NCBI RefSeq assembly: GCF_902499335.1 | Contig: NZ_CABVQK010000014.1 | Span: forward strand, 124,001 to 188,000 | Direction of reading: 5' to 3' | DNA length: 64,000 bases | Origin: Burkholderia lata | GTDB lineage: Bacteria > Pseudomonadota > Gammaproteobacteria > Burkholderiales > Burkholderiaceae | In this document: positions 52,455-60,146 of the stretch, piece by piece | Position numbering within the stretch: position 1 is the first letter of the stretch | How the letters are laid out: each line of letters starts with the position of its first letter | Program-made: the position numbers and the translations under genes | The notes under the pieces: generated by a model | What the model was told of the DNA's origin: nothing | The model's database searches: none | The model's input: the letters and a program-made list of their open reading frames with translations, nothing else

Positions 52455-53246
52455 ATGACTCACCCGCAACCCTTCATCGCCGTCATTCCCGCCCGGCTCG
52501 CGTCGACGCGGCTCCCGAACAAGCCGCTCGCCGATCTCGGCGGCAAGCCGATGGTCGTGCGCGTCGCCGAGCGTGCGCGTGAAGCGGGCGCGCAGCAGGT
52601 GCTCGTCGCGTCCGACGCGCAGAGCGTGCTCGATGCGGCGCGCGATCACGGCTTCGAAGCGGTGCTGACGCGCGCCGACCATCCGTCCGGCACCGACCGG
52701 CTCGCGGAAGTCGCGGCGACGTTCGGGTGGAGCGACGACACCGTCGTCGTCAACGTGCAGGGCGACGAGCCGCTGATCGACCCCGTGCTGGTGCGCGACG
52801 TAGCGTCGCACCTCGCCGCTCATCCGGCCTGCGCGATTGCAACGGCCGCCCACCCGATCCACGACGCGGCCGACGTGTTCAACCCGAACGTCGTGAAGGT
52901 CGCGCTCGACGCGCAGAGCGTCGCGCTGTACTTCTCGCGCGCGCCGATTCCGTGGAGCCGGGACGCGTACCAGCCGCACTGGCCCGACGTCGCGGCCATG
53001 CCTGCGCCCGCTTTCCCGGTCTACCGGCACATCGGCCTCTATGCGTATCGCGCACGTTTCCTGCGCACGTATCCGACGCTCGCGCAGGCGCCGATCGAGC
53101 AGGCCGAGCAGCTCGAACAGCTGCGCGCGCTGTGGCACGGCGAGCGTATCGCAGTGCTGATCACCGAGTCCGCGCCCGAAGCCGGGATCGACACGCCGGC
53201 CGATCTCGCACGCGTGCAGGCCCTTTTTCAGCCGGGTTCAAAATAA
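52455..53246 (+). CDS. kdsB: 3-deoxy-manno-octulosonate cytidylyltransferase (CMP-KDO synthetase)
   Basis: A 263-residue enzyme activating KDO as CMP-KDO for lipopolysaccharide inner core. The N-terminal VIPARLASTRLPNKPLADLG is the nucleotide-binding motif, with VVNVQGDEPLIDP and YFSRAPIPW further on and HIGLYAYRARFL near the C-terminus. Together with lpxK it marks this cluster as envelope synthesis. Confidence 0.97.
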   Translation: MTHPQPFIAVIPARLASTRLPNKPLADLGGKPMVVRVAERAREAGAQQVLVASDAQSVLDAARDHGFEAVLTRADHPSGTDRLAEVAATFGWSDDTVVVNVQGDEPLIDPVLVRDVASHLAAHPACAIATAAHPIHDAADVFNPNVVKVALDAQSVALYFSRAPIPWSRDAYQPHWPDVAAMPAPAFPVYRHIGLYAYRARFLRTYPTLAQAPIEQAEQLEQLRALWHGERIAVLITESAPEAGIDTPADLARVQALFQPGSK

Positions 53247-53250
53247 CCCG

Positions 53251-53259
53251 TGGCATAAT
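53251..53259 (+). promoter_or_regulatory. Candidate extended -10 promoter for adk
   Basis: TGGCATAAT fits an extended -10 element (TGn plus CATAAT) just after the kdsB stop. No good -35 is present. It would give adk a leader of about 190 nt. Confidence 0.4.
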
Positions 53260-53454
53260 CAGGCGATTGTGCGAGCCGTCCGCGACCAGCGCGTCCTCGC
53301 TTGACCCCGCCCGCGGCCCTGCCGGCAGCCGCGCGTCGCTCAACCCGACGCGCCGCATCAGACCGGTCCGCCGCGCGCCAGGCAAGCCCCGCGCACGCCG
53401 TCGCCGGCGCTTTTTGCGTCTCGCCACACGAATCTACATACTGGAGATATCACC

Positions 53455-54117
53455 ATGCGTTTGATCCTGTTGGGCGCGCCCGGCGCGGGAAAGGGCACCC
53501 AGGCAAACTTCATCAAGGAAAAATTCGGCATCCCGCAAATCTCGACGGGCGACATGCTGCGCGCGGCCGTGAAGGCCGGCACGCCGCTCGGCGTCGAGGC
53601 AAAGGGCTACATGGACTCCGGCAAGCTGGTGCCGGACGCACTGATCATCGGCCTCGTCAAGGAGCGCCTGAAGGAATCCGACTGCGCGAACGGTTATCTG
53701 TTCGACGGTTTCCCGCGCACGATCGCGCAGGCTGACGCAATGAAGGAAGCCGGCGTCGCGATCGACTACGTGCTCGAGATCGATGTTCCGTTCTCGGAAA
53801 TCATCGAGCGCATGAGCGGGCGCCGCACGCACCCGGCATCGGGCCGCACGTACCACGTCAAGTTCAACCCGCCGAAGGTCGAAGGCCACGACGACGTGAC
53901 GGGCGAGCCGCTGGTCCAGCGCGACGACGACAAGGAAGAAACCGTCAAGAAGCGTCTCGAAGTGTACGAAGCGCAAACCAAGCCGCTGATCACGTACTAC
54001 GGCGACTGGGCGCAGCGCGGCGAGGAAAACGGCCTGAAGGCCCCGCAGTATCGGAAGATCTCGGGCCTCGGCAGCGTCGATGAAATCCGCGAGCGCGCGT
54101 TTGGCGCACTGAAGTAA
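53455..54117 (+). CDS. adk: Adenylate kinase
   Basis: A 220-residue enzyme interconverting ATP, AMP and ADP. The P-loop is GAPGAGKGTQANFIKEKFG, the AMP site ISTGDMLRAAV and FDGFPRTIAQADAM. The long LID domain (GRRTHPASGRTYHVKFNPPK and following) lacks the four zinc cysteines, as in E. coli. A 208-bp leader separates it from kdsB and a strong terminator follows. Confidence 0.98.
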   Translation: MRLILLGAPGAGKGTQANFIKEKFGIPQISTGDMLRAAVKAGTPLGVEAKGYMDSGKLVPDALIIGLVKERLKESDCANGYLFDGFPRTIAQADAMKEAGVAIDYVLEIDVPFSEIIERMSGRRTHPASGRTYHVKFNPPKVEGHDDVTGEPLVQRDDDKEETVKKRLEVYEAQTKPLITYYGDWAQRGEENGLKAPQYRKISGLGSVDEIRERAFGALK

Positions 54118-54137
54118 GCAGCGCGTCGCGCACCCGC

Positions 54138-54167
54138 AAGCCGCCCTTTCCGGGCGGCTTTTTTTTG
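54138..54167 (+). terminator. Terminator after adk
   Basis: AAGCCGCCC pairs with GGGCGGCTT across a short pyrimidine loop, followed by T8. Confidence 0.9.
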
Positions 54168-54310
54168 CCCGGGCGGAATTCGCACGACCGTTCCGGTCTC
54201 GCCGCCGCGCGAGGACGCCCCGTACAATCGGTCGGGTGCGGGCGCCCCTGTTACCGGGGCGCGGGCATTTCAACCGATCGCCCGGCATCGAACCAGGCGC
54301 CGGCACGCCA

Positions 54311-54422
54311 AGGGCAGTCGACCGCCTTGGCATGGGACCGCCCTAAGCGCTGAAGCGCCAAGGGCAGTCGACCGCCTTGGCATGGGACCGCCCTAAGCGC
54401 TGAAGCGCCAAGGGCGGTCGAC
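54311..54422 (+). repeat. Two tandem hairpin repeats (50-bp period) in the SDR gene leader
   Basis: Two 50-bp units (54311-54360 and 54361-54410) are identical and a third copy of the 3' arm ends at 54422. Each unit carries GCATGGGACCGCCCTAAGCGC, a TGAA loop and GCGCCAAGGGC. The outer stem GACCGCCCT / AGGGCGGTC is perfect in the copy next to the gene and has one C-A mismatch (AGGGCAGTC) in the upstream copy. The array ends GTCGAC, then AAAGGAG and the gene's ATG 14 bases later. Architecture and core sequence match the array at 5801-5938. Confidence 0.88.
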
Positions 54423-54435
54423 AAAGGAGACAGTC

Positions 54436-55194
54436 ATGGACATTCGCGGCAACGTGTTTCTGATCACGGGCGGCGCATCGGGCCTCGGCGCCGGCACGGC
54501 GCGGATGCTCGCGCAGGCAGGCGGCACCGTCGTGCTCGCCGACCTGAACGACGCGGCGGGCACGGCGCTCGCGACCGAGCTGGGCGGCATCTTCGTGCAC
54601 TGCGACGTGTCGAGCGAGGCCGACGCGCAGGCAGCCGTCAGCGCGGCGACGCGCGCCGGCACGCTGCGCGGCCTCGTGAACTGCGCGGGCATCGCGCCCG
54701 CCGCCAAGACCGTCGGCAAGGACGGCGCGCATCCGCTCGACGTGTTCGCGAAGACGATCAACGTGAACCTCGTCGGCACGTTCAACATGATCCGGCTCGC
54801 GGCCGCCGCGATGGCCGCCACCGAGCCGACCGCGGACGGCGAGCGCGGCGTGATCGTCAGCACCGCGTCGGTTGCCGCATTCGACGGACAGATCGGCCAG
54901 GCCGCGTACGCGGCGTCGAAAGCCGGCGTCGCGGGCATGACGCTGCCGATCGCACGCGACCTGTCGCGCAACGGCATCCGCGTGATGACGATCGCACCCG
55001 GCCTGTTCGAGACGCCGATGCTGCTCGGCATGCCACAGGACGTGCAGGACGCGCTCGGCGCGATGGTGCCGTTCCCGCCGCGGCTCGGCAAACCGGCCGA
55101 GTACGCGCTGCTGGTGCGCCAGATCGTCGAGAATCCGATGCTCAACGGCGAGGTGATCCGCCTCGACGGCGCGATCCGGATGCAGCCGAAATAA
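54436..55194 (+). CDS. Short-chain dehydrogenase, 3-hydroxyacyl-CoA dehydrogenase type 2-like (HSD10 group)
   Basis: 252 residues. The NAD site is FLITGGASGLGAGTARML, the second Rossmann motif NCAGIAP, and the catalytic set S-Y-K is in STASVAAFDGQIGQAAYAAS (with the Lys right after). ADLND after beta-2 predicts NAD+ preference. The sequence is close to the HSD17B10 family, which oxidises 3-hydroxyacyl-CoAs in branched-chain and fatty-acid breakdown. No other beta-oxidation genes are adjacent. Its leader consists of the tandem hairpin repeats. Confidence 0.92.
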   Translation: MDIRGNVFLITGGASGLGAGTARMLAQAGGTVVLADLNDAAGTALATELGGIFVHCDVSSEADAQAAVSAATRAGTLRGLVNCAGIAPAAKTVGKDGAHPLDVFAKTINVNLVGTFNMIRLAAAAMAATEPTADGERGVIVSTASVAAFDGQIGQAAYAASKAGVAGMTLPIARDLSRNGIRVMTIAPGLFETPMLLGMPQDVQDALGAMVPFPPRLGKPAEYALLVRQIVENPMLNGEVIRLDGAIRMQPK

Positions 55195-55200
55195 GCACGA

Positions 55201-55230
55201 AAAAAACGCCCGCAATGCGGGCGTTTTTTC
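55201..55230. terminator. Bidirectional terminator between the SDR and SirB1 genes
   Basis: AAAAAACGCCCGC pairs with GCGGGCGTTTTTT around an AAT loop, between convergent genes. Confidence 0.93.
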
Positions 55231-55258
55231 ATTCAGGGTTCCGTCAGCGCGCGGCGGC

Positions 55259-56101
55259 TCAGTCCTCGCCGTCGCGCTGCATCCGCTGCCGCAATTCGGT
55301 CACCTGCGACTCGACGACGGTGGCGTCGTCCGCGTCCGGCCGCTCGCCGAGATACTGCTCGAGATCCTCGAGCGCGGGGCGCAGGTAATCGAGCCGCGCG
55401 TACGCGAAACCGCGGTCGCGGACTTCGTCGAGGTGCTCGGGCAGCAGGATCACGAGCCGCTGCTGTACCGCGAGCAGCCGCTGCCAGCGTTCCGTCTGAA
55501 GATAGATCGTCTTCAGGTTGCGCAGCATCCGCGCGATGATCTCGCGGCTCGTCGCCGGCTGCAGCAGCGCGCGCAACGCGCTGTCGACCGCGCCGGCCGC
55601 ACGCGCGACGTACGGCTCGAGCATCTCGACCATCTCGGCTTCGGACAGCGAATGGCCGTTGGCCGGATCGATGATCAGGTCGCCGTCCGGCAGCGTGACG
55701 CGCAGCAGGAAATGGCCGGGGAACGACACGCCGCGCGCCGGCACGCCGACCTGCTCGGCGAGTTCCAGGTACAGCACCGACAGCGAGATCGGGATCCCGC
55801 GCCGCCGCTTCAGCACGGCGTTCAGGTGGCTGTTATCGGGGTCGTAGTAATCGTTGTGATTGCACGCGAAGCCGAGCTCGCGAAAGAAGAAGTCGTTCAG
55901 TGCGGCGACGCGGCCCTTCAGGTCCGCATCGTCCGTGAGCCGCCGGCGCAGCCGCGCGGCCAGCATGTCGAGTTCGGCCAGCGTGCCCTGCAGGTCGAGG
56001 TCGGGATACGCGTCCTGCGCCAGCGACAGCGCCGCTTCCGTGACGGGCAGGCTGTCGTCGTCTGCCACGAGCGTGCTGAAGTAGTCGAGGACGCGGGTCA
56101 T
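55259..56101 (-). CDS. SirB1 family protein (transglutaminase-like N-domain with TPR tail)
   Basis: 280 residues from MTRVLDYFSTLVADDDSLPV; longer in-frame extension overlaps murJ and is not used. The central block LGFACNHNDYYDPDNSHLNA, RRRGIPISLSVLYLELAEQ and PGHFLLRV is the SirB1 transglutaminase-like core, where the usual catalytic Cys is not obvious. The C-terminal ~90 residues are TPR-like (LLAVQQRLVILLPEHLDEVR). Function unsettled. It follows murJ by eight bases on the same strand. Confidence 0.88.
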   Translation of the reverse strand: MTRVLDYFSTLVADDDSLPVTEAALSLAQDAYPDLDLQGTLAELDMLAARLRRRLTDDADLKGRVAALNDFFFRELGFACNHNDYYDPDNSHLNAVLKRRRGIPISLSVLYLELAEQVGVPARGVSFPGHFLLRVTLPDGDLIIDPANGHSLSEAEMVEMLEPYVARAAGAVDSALRALLQPATSREIIARMLRNLKTIYLQTERWQRLLAVQQRLVILLPEHLDEVRDRGFAYARLDYLRPALEDLEQYLGERPDADDATVVESQVTELRQRMQRDGED

Positions 56102-56109
56102 TGCGGTCG

Positions 56110-57660
56110 TCACTTGGCGCGCCTTCTGAAATAAGCGTATTTGAAGCCCATCACCCACAACATACCGAAATATAGTGCAGCGAACACCACGAGGCACGCA
56201 GCCATCAGCGCAATGCGATCGAGCGGCTGCGCACGCATCCCGGTCCAGTCGAAGCTGATCGACAGCCAGTGCATCAGGCCCGCGAGCACGAGCGTCGCGC
56301 CGATCAGCTGCACGAAGAAGCGCAGCCAGCCCGGCGACGGCTGGTAGATGCCGCGCTTGCGCAACCCGATGAACAGCAGCAGCGAGTTCAGGCACGCGCC
56401 GACGCCGATGCTCAGCGTCAGGCCCGCATGGCCGATCAGCGGCACGAACACGTAGTTCGAGATCTGCGTGACGATCAGCACGCCGATCGCGATCTTCACG
56501 GGCGTCTTGATGTCCTGCTTCGCATAGAAGCCCGGCGCGAGAATCTTGATCAGGATGATGCCGACCAGGCCGATCCCGTAGGTCGCGAGCGCGCGCGCGA
56601 CCATCGTGACGGTATGCGCGTCGAACTTGCCGTAATTGAAGAGAGTCGCGGTGAGCGGCGTCGCGAAGAAGAACAGCGCGAGCGCGCTCGGTGCCGCAAG
56701 CAGGAACGTGACGCGCAGCCCCCAGTCGAGCAGCGCCGAATACTCATGTGAATCGGCATCGACGTGCGCCTTCGACAGGCTCGGCAGCAGGATCGTGCCG
56801 AGCGCGACGCCGAGCAGCGCCGTCGGAAATTCCATCAGGCGGTCGGCGTAGTTGATCCACGACACGGCACCCTGCCCGAGCCGCGACGCGATGTTGGTGT
56901 TGATGATCAGCGACAGTTGCGCGACCGACACCGCGAACGTCGCGGGCACCATCTTCGCGAGCACGCGCTTCACGCCGGGGTGGCGCAGCGCGCGCAGCGG
57001 GTTGAGGCCGATCAGCGGCACCATGTCGATCTTCTTCAGGCCCGGCAGCTGCACGAGGAACTGCAGCACGCCGCCGACGATGACCGCCCACGCGAGCGCG
57101 AACACCGGCACCTTCAGGTGCGGCGCGACGAACACGGCAGCGGCGATGAACGCGACGTTGAGCAGCACCGGCGCGAACGCGGGCAGCGAGAAGCTCTTGT
57201 ACGTGTTCAGCACGCCGGACGCGAGCGTCGTCAGCGAGATGAACACGATGTACGGGAACATGATCCGCGTCATCGTGACCGCGAGCGGGAACGCCTGCCC
57301 GTCGGTGTGCAGGCCGGACGCGACCGCGAACACGACCCACGACGCGCCGACGATCCCGAAGACCGACAGCACGGCAAGCGCCCACGCGAGCACGGTGGAC
57401 ATCGCGTCGACGAGCGCCTTCGTCGCGTCGTGCCCCTGCTGGTTCTTGAACTCGGCGAGGATCGGCACGAACGCCTGCGAGAACGCGCCTTCGGCAGACA
57501 GGCGGCGCAGCAGGTTCGGGATGCGGAAGGCGACGTAGAACGCGTCAGTGTATTGACTGGCGCCGAACGCACGGGCGATCAGCGTCTCGCGGGCCAGTCC
57601 GGTCACGCGCGACAGCAGCGTGAAGCCGCTGACCGTCAGCAGGGCTCGGAATAGATTCAT
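56110..57660 (-). CDS. murJ: Lipid II flippase MurJ (MviN)
   Basis: A 516-residue protein with about 14 hydrophobic helices. The N-terminus MNLFRALLTVSGFTLLSRVT followed by GLARETLIARAFGASQYTDA is the MurJ signature, as is RRLSAEGAFSQAFVPILAEF. It moves lipid II across the inner membrane for peptidoglycan synthesis. A perfect TATAAT ends nine bases before the ATG and no Shine-Dalgarno is present, so the mRNA may be nearly leaderless (see findings). Divergent from rpsT. Confidence 0.96.
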   Translation of the reverse strand: MNLFRALLTVSGFTLLSRVTGLARETLIARAFGASQYTDAFYVAFRIPNLLRRLSAEGAFSQAFVPILAEFKNQQGHDATKALVDAMSTVLAWALAVLSVFGIVGASWVVFAVASGLHTDGQAFPLAVTMTRIMFPYIVFISLTTLASGVLNTYKSFSLPAFAPVLLNVAFIAAAVFVAPHLKVPVFALAWAVIVGGVLQFLVQLPGLKKIDMVPLIGLNPLRALRHPGVKRVLAKMVPATFAVSVAQLSLIINTNIASRLGQGAVSWINYADRLMEFPTALLGVALGTILLPSLSKAHVDADSHEYSALLDWGLRVTFLLAAPSALALFFFATPLTATLFNYGKFDAHTVTMVARALATYGIGLVGIILIKILAPGFYAKQDIKTPVKIAIGVLIVTQISNYVFVPLIGHAGLTLSIGVGACLNSLLLFIGLRKRGIYQPSPGWLRFFVQLIGATLVLAGLMHWLSISFDWTGMRAQPLDRIALMAACLVVFAALYFGMLWVMGFKYAYFRRRAK

Positions 57661-57669
57661 GGGGCGCTT

Positions 57670-57675
57670 ATTATA
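57670..57675 (-). promoter_or_regulatory. Candidate -10 element of murJ
   Basis: TATAAT on the minus strand, nine bases before the murJ ATG. The matching -35 region (CTGGCT at a 17-bp distance) is weak. Confidence 0.45.
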
Positions 57676-57759
57676 CGGACGTTGCGTGGCCGAGCCAGCG
57701 GCCAATGCCGAAAAGCGCACACGCCTTCGGCGCCCAGTTCGGCGGATGTCACGTTGAAC

Positions 57760-57789
57760 TTGCCACTCGCTTGATTTTGTTGCTATAAT
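57760..57789 (+). promoter_or_regulatory. Promoter of rpsT
   Basis: TTGCCA (57760-57765) and a perfect TATAAT (57784-57789) are 18 bp apart. Predicted start near 57796, giving a leader of about 170 nt. Confidence 0.7.
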
Positions 57790-57964
57790 CGCCGGTTTCT
57801 GGGCTCGTACATGCACGGCAACTGCCGTTTTCATGTCCCGGCCTCGGTTAAAATCACCGTTTTTTTATGCGCCCCTGGGCAATCGTTCTCAGGGGACGGA
57901 TCGAAAAGCAGCGCTTGGCCGTCAGGCTCCAAGCTCTGGAAACAGGACAGGATAAGGAACCGTC

Positions 57965-58237
57965 ATGGCTAACTCCGCACAAGCACGCAAGCGCGCCCGC
58001 CAGGCCGCGAAGGCAAACTCGCACAACTCGGCGCTGCGCTCGAAATTCCGTACCGCGATCAAGGCTGTTCGCAAGGCTGTCGACGCCGGCGACCAGGCAA
58101 AGGCTGCAGAGCTGTTCAAGTCTGCCGTCAAGACGATCGACACGATCGCCGACAAGAAGATCGTTCACAAGAACAAGGCCGCTCGCAGCAAGAGCCGCCT
58201 GGCCGCAGCCGTCAAGGGTCTGCAGGCAGCAGCGTAA
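57965..58237 (+). CDS. rpsT: 30S ribosomal protein S20
   Basis: A 90-residue basic protein starting MANSAQARKRARQAAKANSH and ending RLAAAVKGLQAA; both ends match the family. It stabilises the 5' domain of 16S rRNA. It is a single-gene unit with its own strong promoter, a long leader containing a T-tract hairpin (see findings) and a strong terminator. In E. coli S20 represses its own translation; whether the leader here does so is unknown. Confidence 0.98.
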   Translation: MANSAQARKRARQAAKANSHNSALRSKFRTAIKAVRKAVDAGDQAKAAELFKSAVKTIDTIADKKIVHKNKAARSKSRLAAAVKGLQAAA

Positions 58238-58283
58238 ATCCGGTGCGCCCGCTCGCGCGGGCGTTCCTGTTTCCTGCGATCGC

Positions 58284-58312
58284 AAAAAAGCCCGCCTAGG
58301 CGGGCTTTTTTG
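58284..58312. terminator. Terminator after rpsT, bidirectional
   Basis: AAAAAAGCCCGCC pairs with GGCGGGCTTTTTT with a TA centre. It also faces the DUF3579 gene on the minus strand. Confidence 0.93.
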
Positions 58313-58391
58313 TTGCCTGTCGCCGGCGCATCAAGCGGGCCGACGACATTTGCCAGGGCGGGCGCGGTAAGCGCCCTCGCCCGTGCCGGCA

Positions 58392-58712
58392 TCACTTCTT
58401 CGCGTCGTAGTCCGGCAGTTCGCACGCCTCGGTGACGACGAGGTTGTTGTCCTTCGCGAAATTCAGCACGAAATCGAACGCCATCGGCTCGACGTCGCGC
58501 AGCCGGGAATCGAGGATCACGCATTTCAGGTCGCCGAGCATCGTCGGACGCACGTAGAGCGAATACTGGAGACGCGCGTTCCGCCCGCTCGCCCCCGGCC
58601 CGAAGCAGGCCATCACACCGGCCAGACGTTCCGACCAGTCGCTCGGGCGAAACTTTTTCCCGTCTTTCGTGATGCCCTGGATGAAGAATTCGGTCGGAGG
58701 GGTTTCAGCCAT
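58392..58712 (-). CDS. DUF3579 family protein
   Basis: 106 residues from MAETPPTEFFIQGITKDGKK. It continues with RPSDWSERLAGVMACFGPG and SLYVRPTMLGDLKCVILD, the conserved blocks of DUF3579, a family largely confined to Betaproteobacteria. No signal peptide or membrane helix. Function unknown. It is divergent from argF, an arrangement common in Burkholderiales. Confidence 0.9.
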   Translation of the reverse strand: MAETPPTEFFIQGITKDGKKFRPSDWSERLAGVMACFGPGASGRNARLQYSLYVRPTMLGDLKCVILDSRLRDVEPMAFDFVLNFAKDNNLVVTEACELPDYDAKK

Positions 58713-59125
58713 GTGGTTACCCAAGTGACGGCCCGGCGATGTCCAGGCAACGGCGCCTGGATACGCGAACACAAAGCTGAAACGGACGGCGGCACAAGCA
58801 TTCCGGTATCCCGAAAACGGGACGTCGACGCGCGCCGCCGGTAGACTGCACCGGATTTGTGCAGCGCACGGCTTGTGTCCGGCAGAGCGCGAGGAGGCTT
58901 GCCTGCCGGGCTGGAGAAAACTTTCGAATTATACCGCAGCGCGCCATCGCGCGCCGTCCCGACAGCCCTCCTCCTGCACCGCCTGCCGCATTCGGCGATC
59001 GTGCCCCGCTTCTCTCCGCGGCTCGTCAAAGCACAGAAAATCCTTTATGCTGCTTTGAGTTATCCACACCCGACGGTGGCGCCGTCCGGCCTTGCTGCCG
59101 GGTGAAACCCGCCGTATCTCGCTTC
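58713..59125. other. Divergent intergenic region of DUF3579 and argF
   Basis: About 410 bp without a recognisable gene. Several open frames run into argF from upstream but lack family similarity. A perfect DnaA box (TTATCCACA, 59060-59068) lies 58 bp before the argF ATG. No convincing ArgR box was recognised. Confidence 0.5.
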
Positions 59126-60055
59126 ATGACCGCCAAAACCATTCGTCACTACCTGCAGTTCAAGGATTTCTCGCTGGAAGACTACGAGTACGTGCTCGAA
59201 CGCACGGGTATCCTGAAGCGCAAGTTCAAGAACTACGAGACCTATCACCCGCTGCACGACCGCACGCTCGCGATGATCTTCGAGAAGAGCTCGACGCGCA
59301 CGCGCCTGTCGTTCGAGGCCGGGATCTTCCAGCTCGGCGGCCACGCCGTCTTCATGAGCACGCGCGACACGCAGCTCGGCCGCGGCGAACCGGTAGAGGA
59401 TTCCGCGCAAGTCATCTCGCGGATGGTCGACATCATCATGATCCGCACGTTCGAGCAGGAGGTCATCAAGCGCTTCGCGGACAATTCCCGCGTGCCGGTG
59501 ATCAACGGCCTGACGAACGAGTACCACCCGTGCCAGGTGCTCGCCGACATCTTCACGTACTACGAGCACCGCGGCCCGATCGCCGGCAAGACCGTCGCGT
59601 GGGTCGGCGATGCGAACAACATGCTCTACACGTGGATCGAAGCCGCGCAAATCCTCGGCTTCAAGCTGCGCCTGTCCACGCCGCCCGGCTACGCACTCGA
59701 CATGAAGCTCGTGTCGCCCGACAGCGCGCCGTTCTACGAGGTGTTCGACGATCCGAACGAAGCTTGCAAGGGCGCCGATCTCGTCACTACCGACGTGTGG
59801 ACGAGCATGGGCTTCGAGGCCGAGAACGAAGCCCGCATGCAGGCGTTCGCCGACTGGTGCGTCGACGAGGAAATGATGGGCCACGCGAACCCGGACGCCC
59901 TCTTCATGCACTGCCTGCCCGCGCACCGCGGTGAGGAAGTGACGGCCGGCGTGATCGACGGCCCGCAGAGCGTCGTGTGGGACGAAGCGGAAAACCGCCT
60001 GCACGTGCAGAAGGCACTGATGGAGTTCCTGCTGCTCGGCCGCCTCAAGCACTGA
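59126..60055 (+). CDS. argF: Ornithine carbamoyltransferase, anabolic
   Basis: A 309-residue enzyme forming citrulline from ornithine and carbamoyl phosphate. The carbamoyl-phosphate loop is FEKSSTRTRLSFEAG, the HPCQ motif is in TNEYHPCQVLADI, and the ornithine/Cys motif is FMHCLPAHRGEEV. The start MTAKTIRHYLQFKDFSLEDY matches the family; upstream in-frame sequence is not homologous. A strong bidirectional terminator follows. Confidence 0.97.
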   Translation: MTAKTIRHYLQFKDFSLEDYEYVLERTGILKRKFKNYETYHPLHDRTLAMIFEKSSTRTRLSFEAGIFQLGGHAVFMSTRDTQLGRGEPVEDSAQVISRMVDIIMIRTFEQEVIKRFADNSRVPVINGLTNEYHPCQVLADIFTYYEHRGPIAGKTVAWVGDANNMLYTWIEAAQILGFKLRLSTPPGYALDMKLVSPDSAPFYEVFDDPNEACKGADLVTTDVWTSMGFEAENEARMQAFADWCVDEEMMGHANPDALFMHCLPAHRGEEVTAGVIDGPQSVVWDEAENRLHVQKALMEFLLLGRLKH

Positions 60056-60079
60056 CGCGCCGGCATCCGGCAACCCGTG

Positions 60080-60113
60080 AAAAAAAGCGCCGATCGATGA
60101 TCGGCGCTTTTTG
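60080..60113. terminator. Bidirectional terminator between argF and murB
   Basis: AAAAAAGCGCCGATC pairs with GATCGGCGCTTTTT with a GAT loop, between convergent genes. Confidence 0.93.
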
Positions 60114-60146
60114 TTTGGTCGCGAGAAACGCGGCGCGGCGCCCGCG

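Noticed and set aside
56102..56395. N-terminal extension of the SirB1 gene
   Set aside because: It overlaps murJ coding sequence and has no family similarity.
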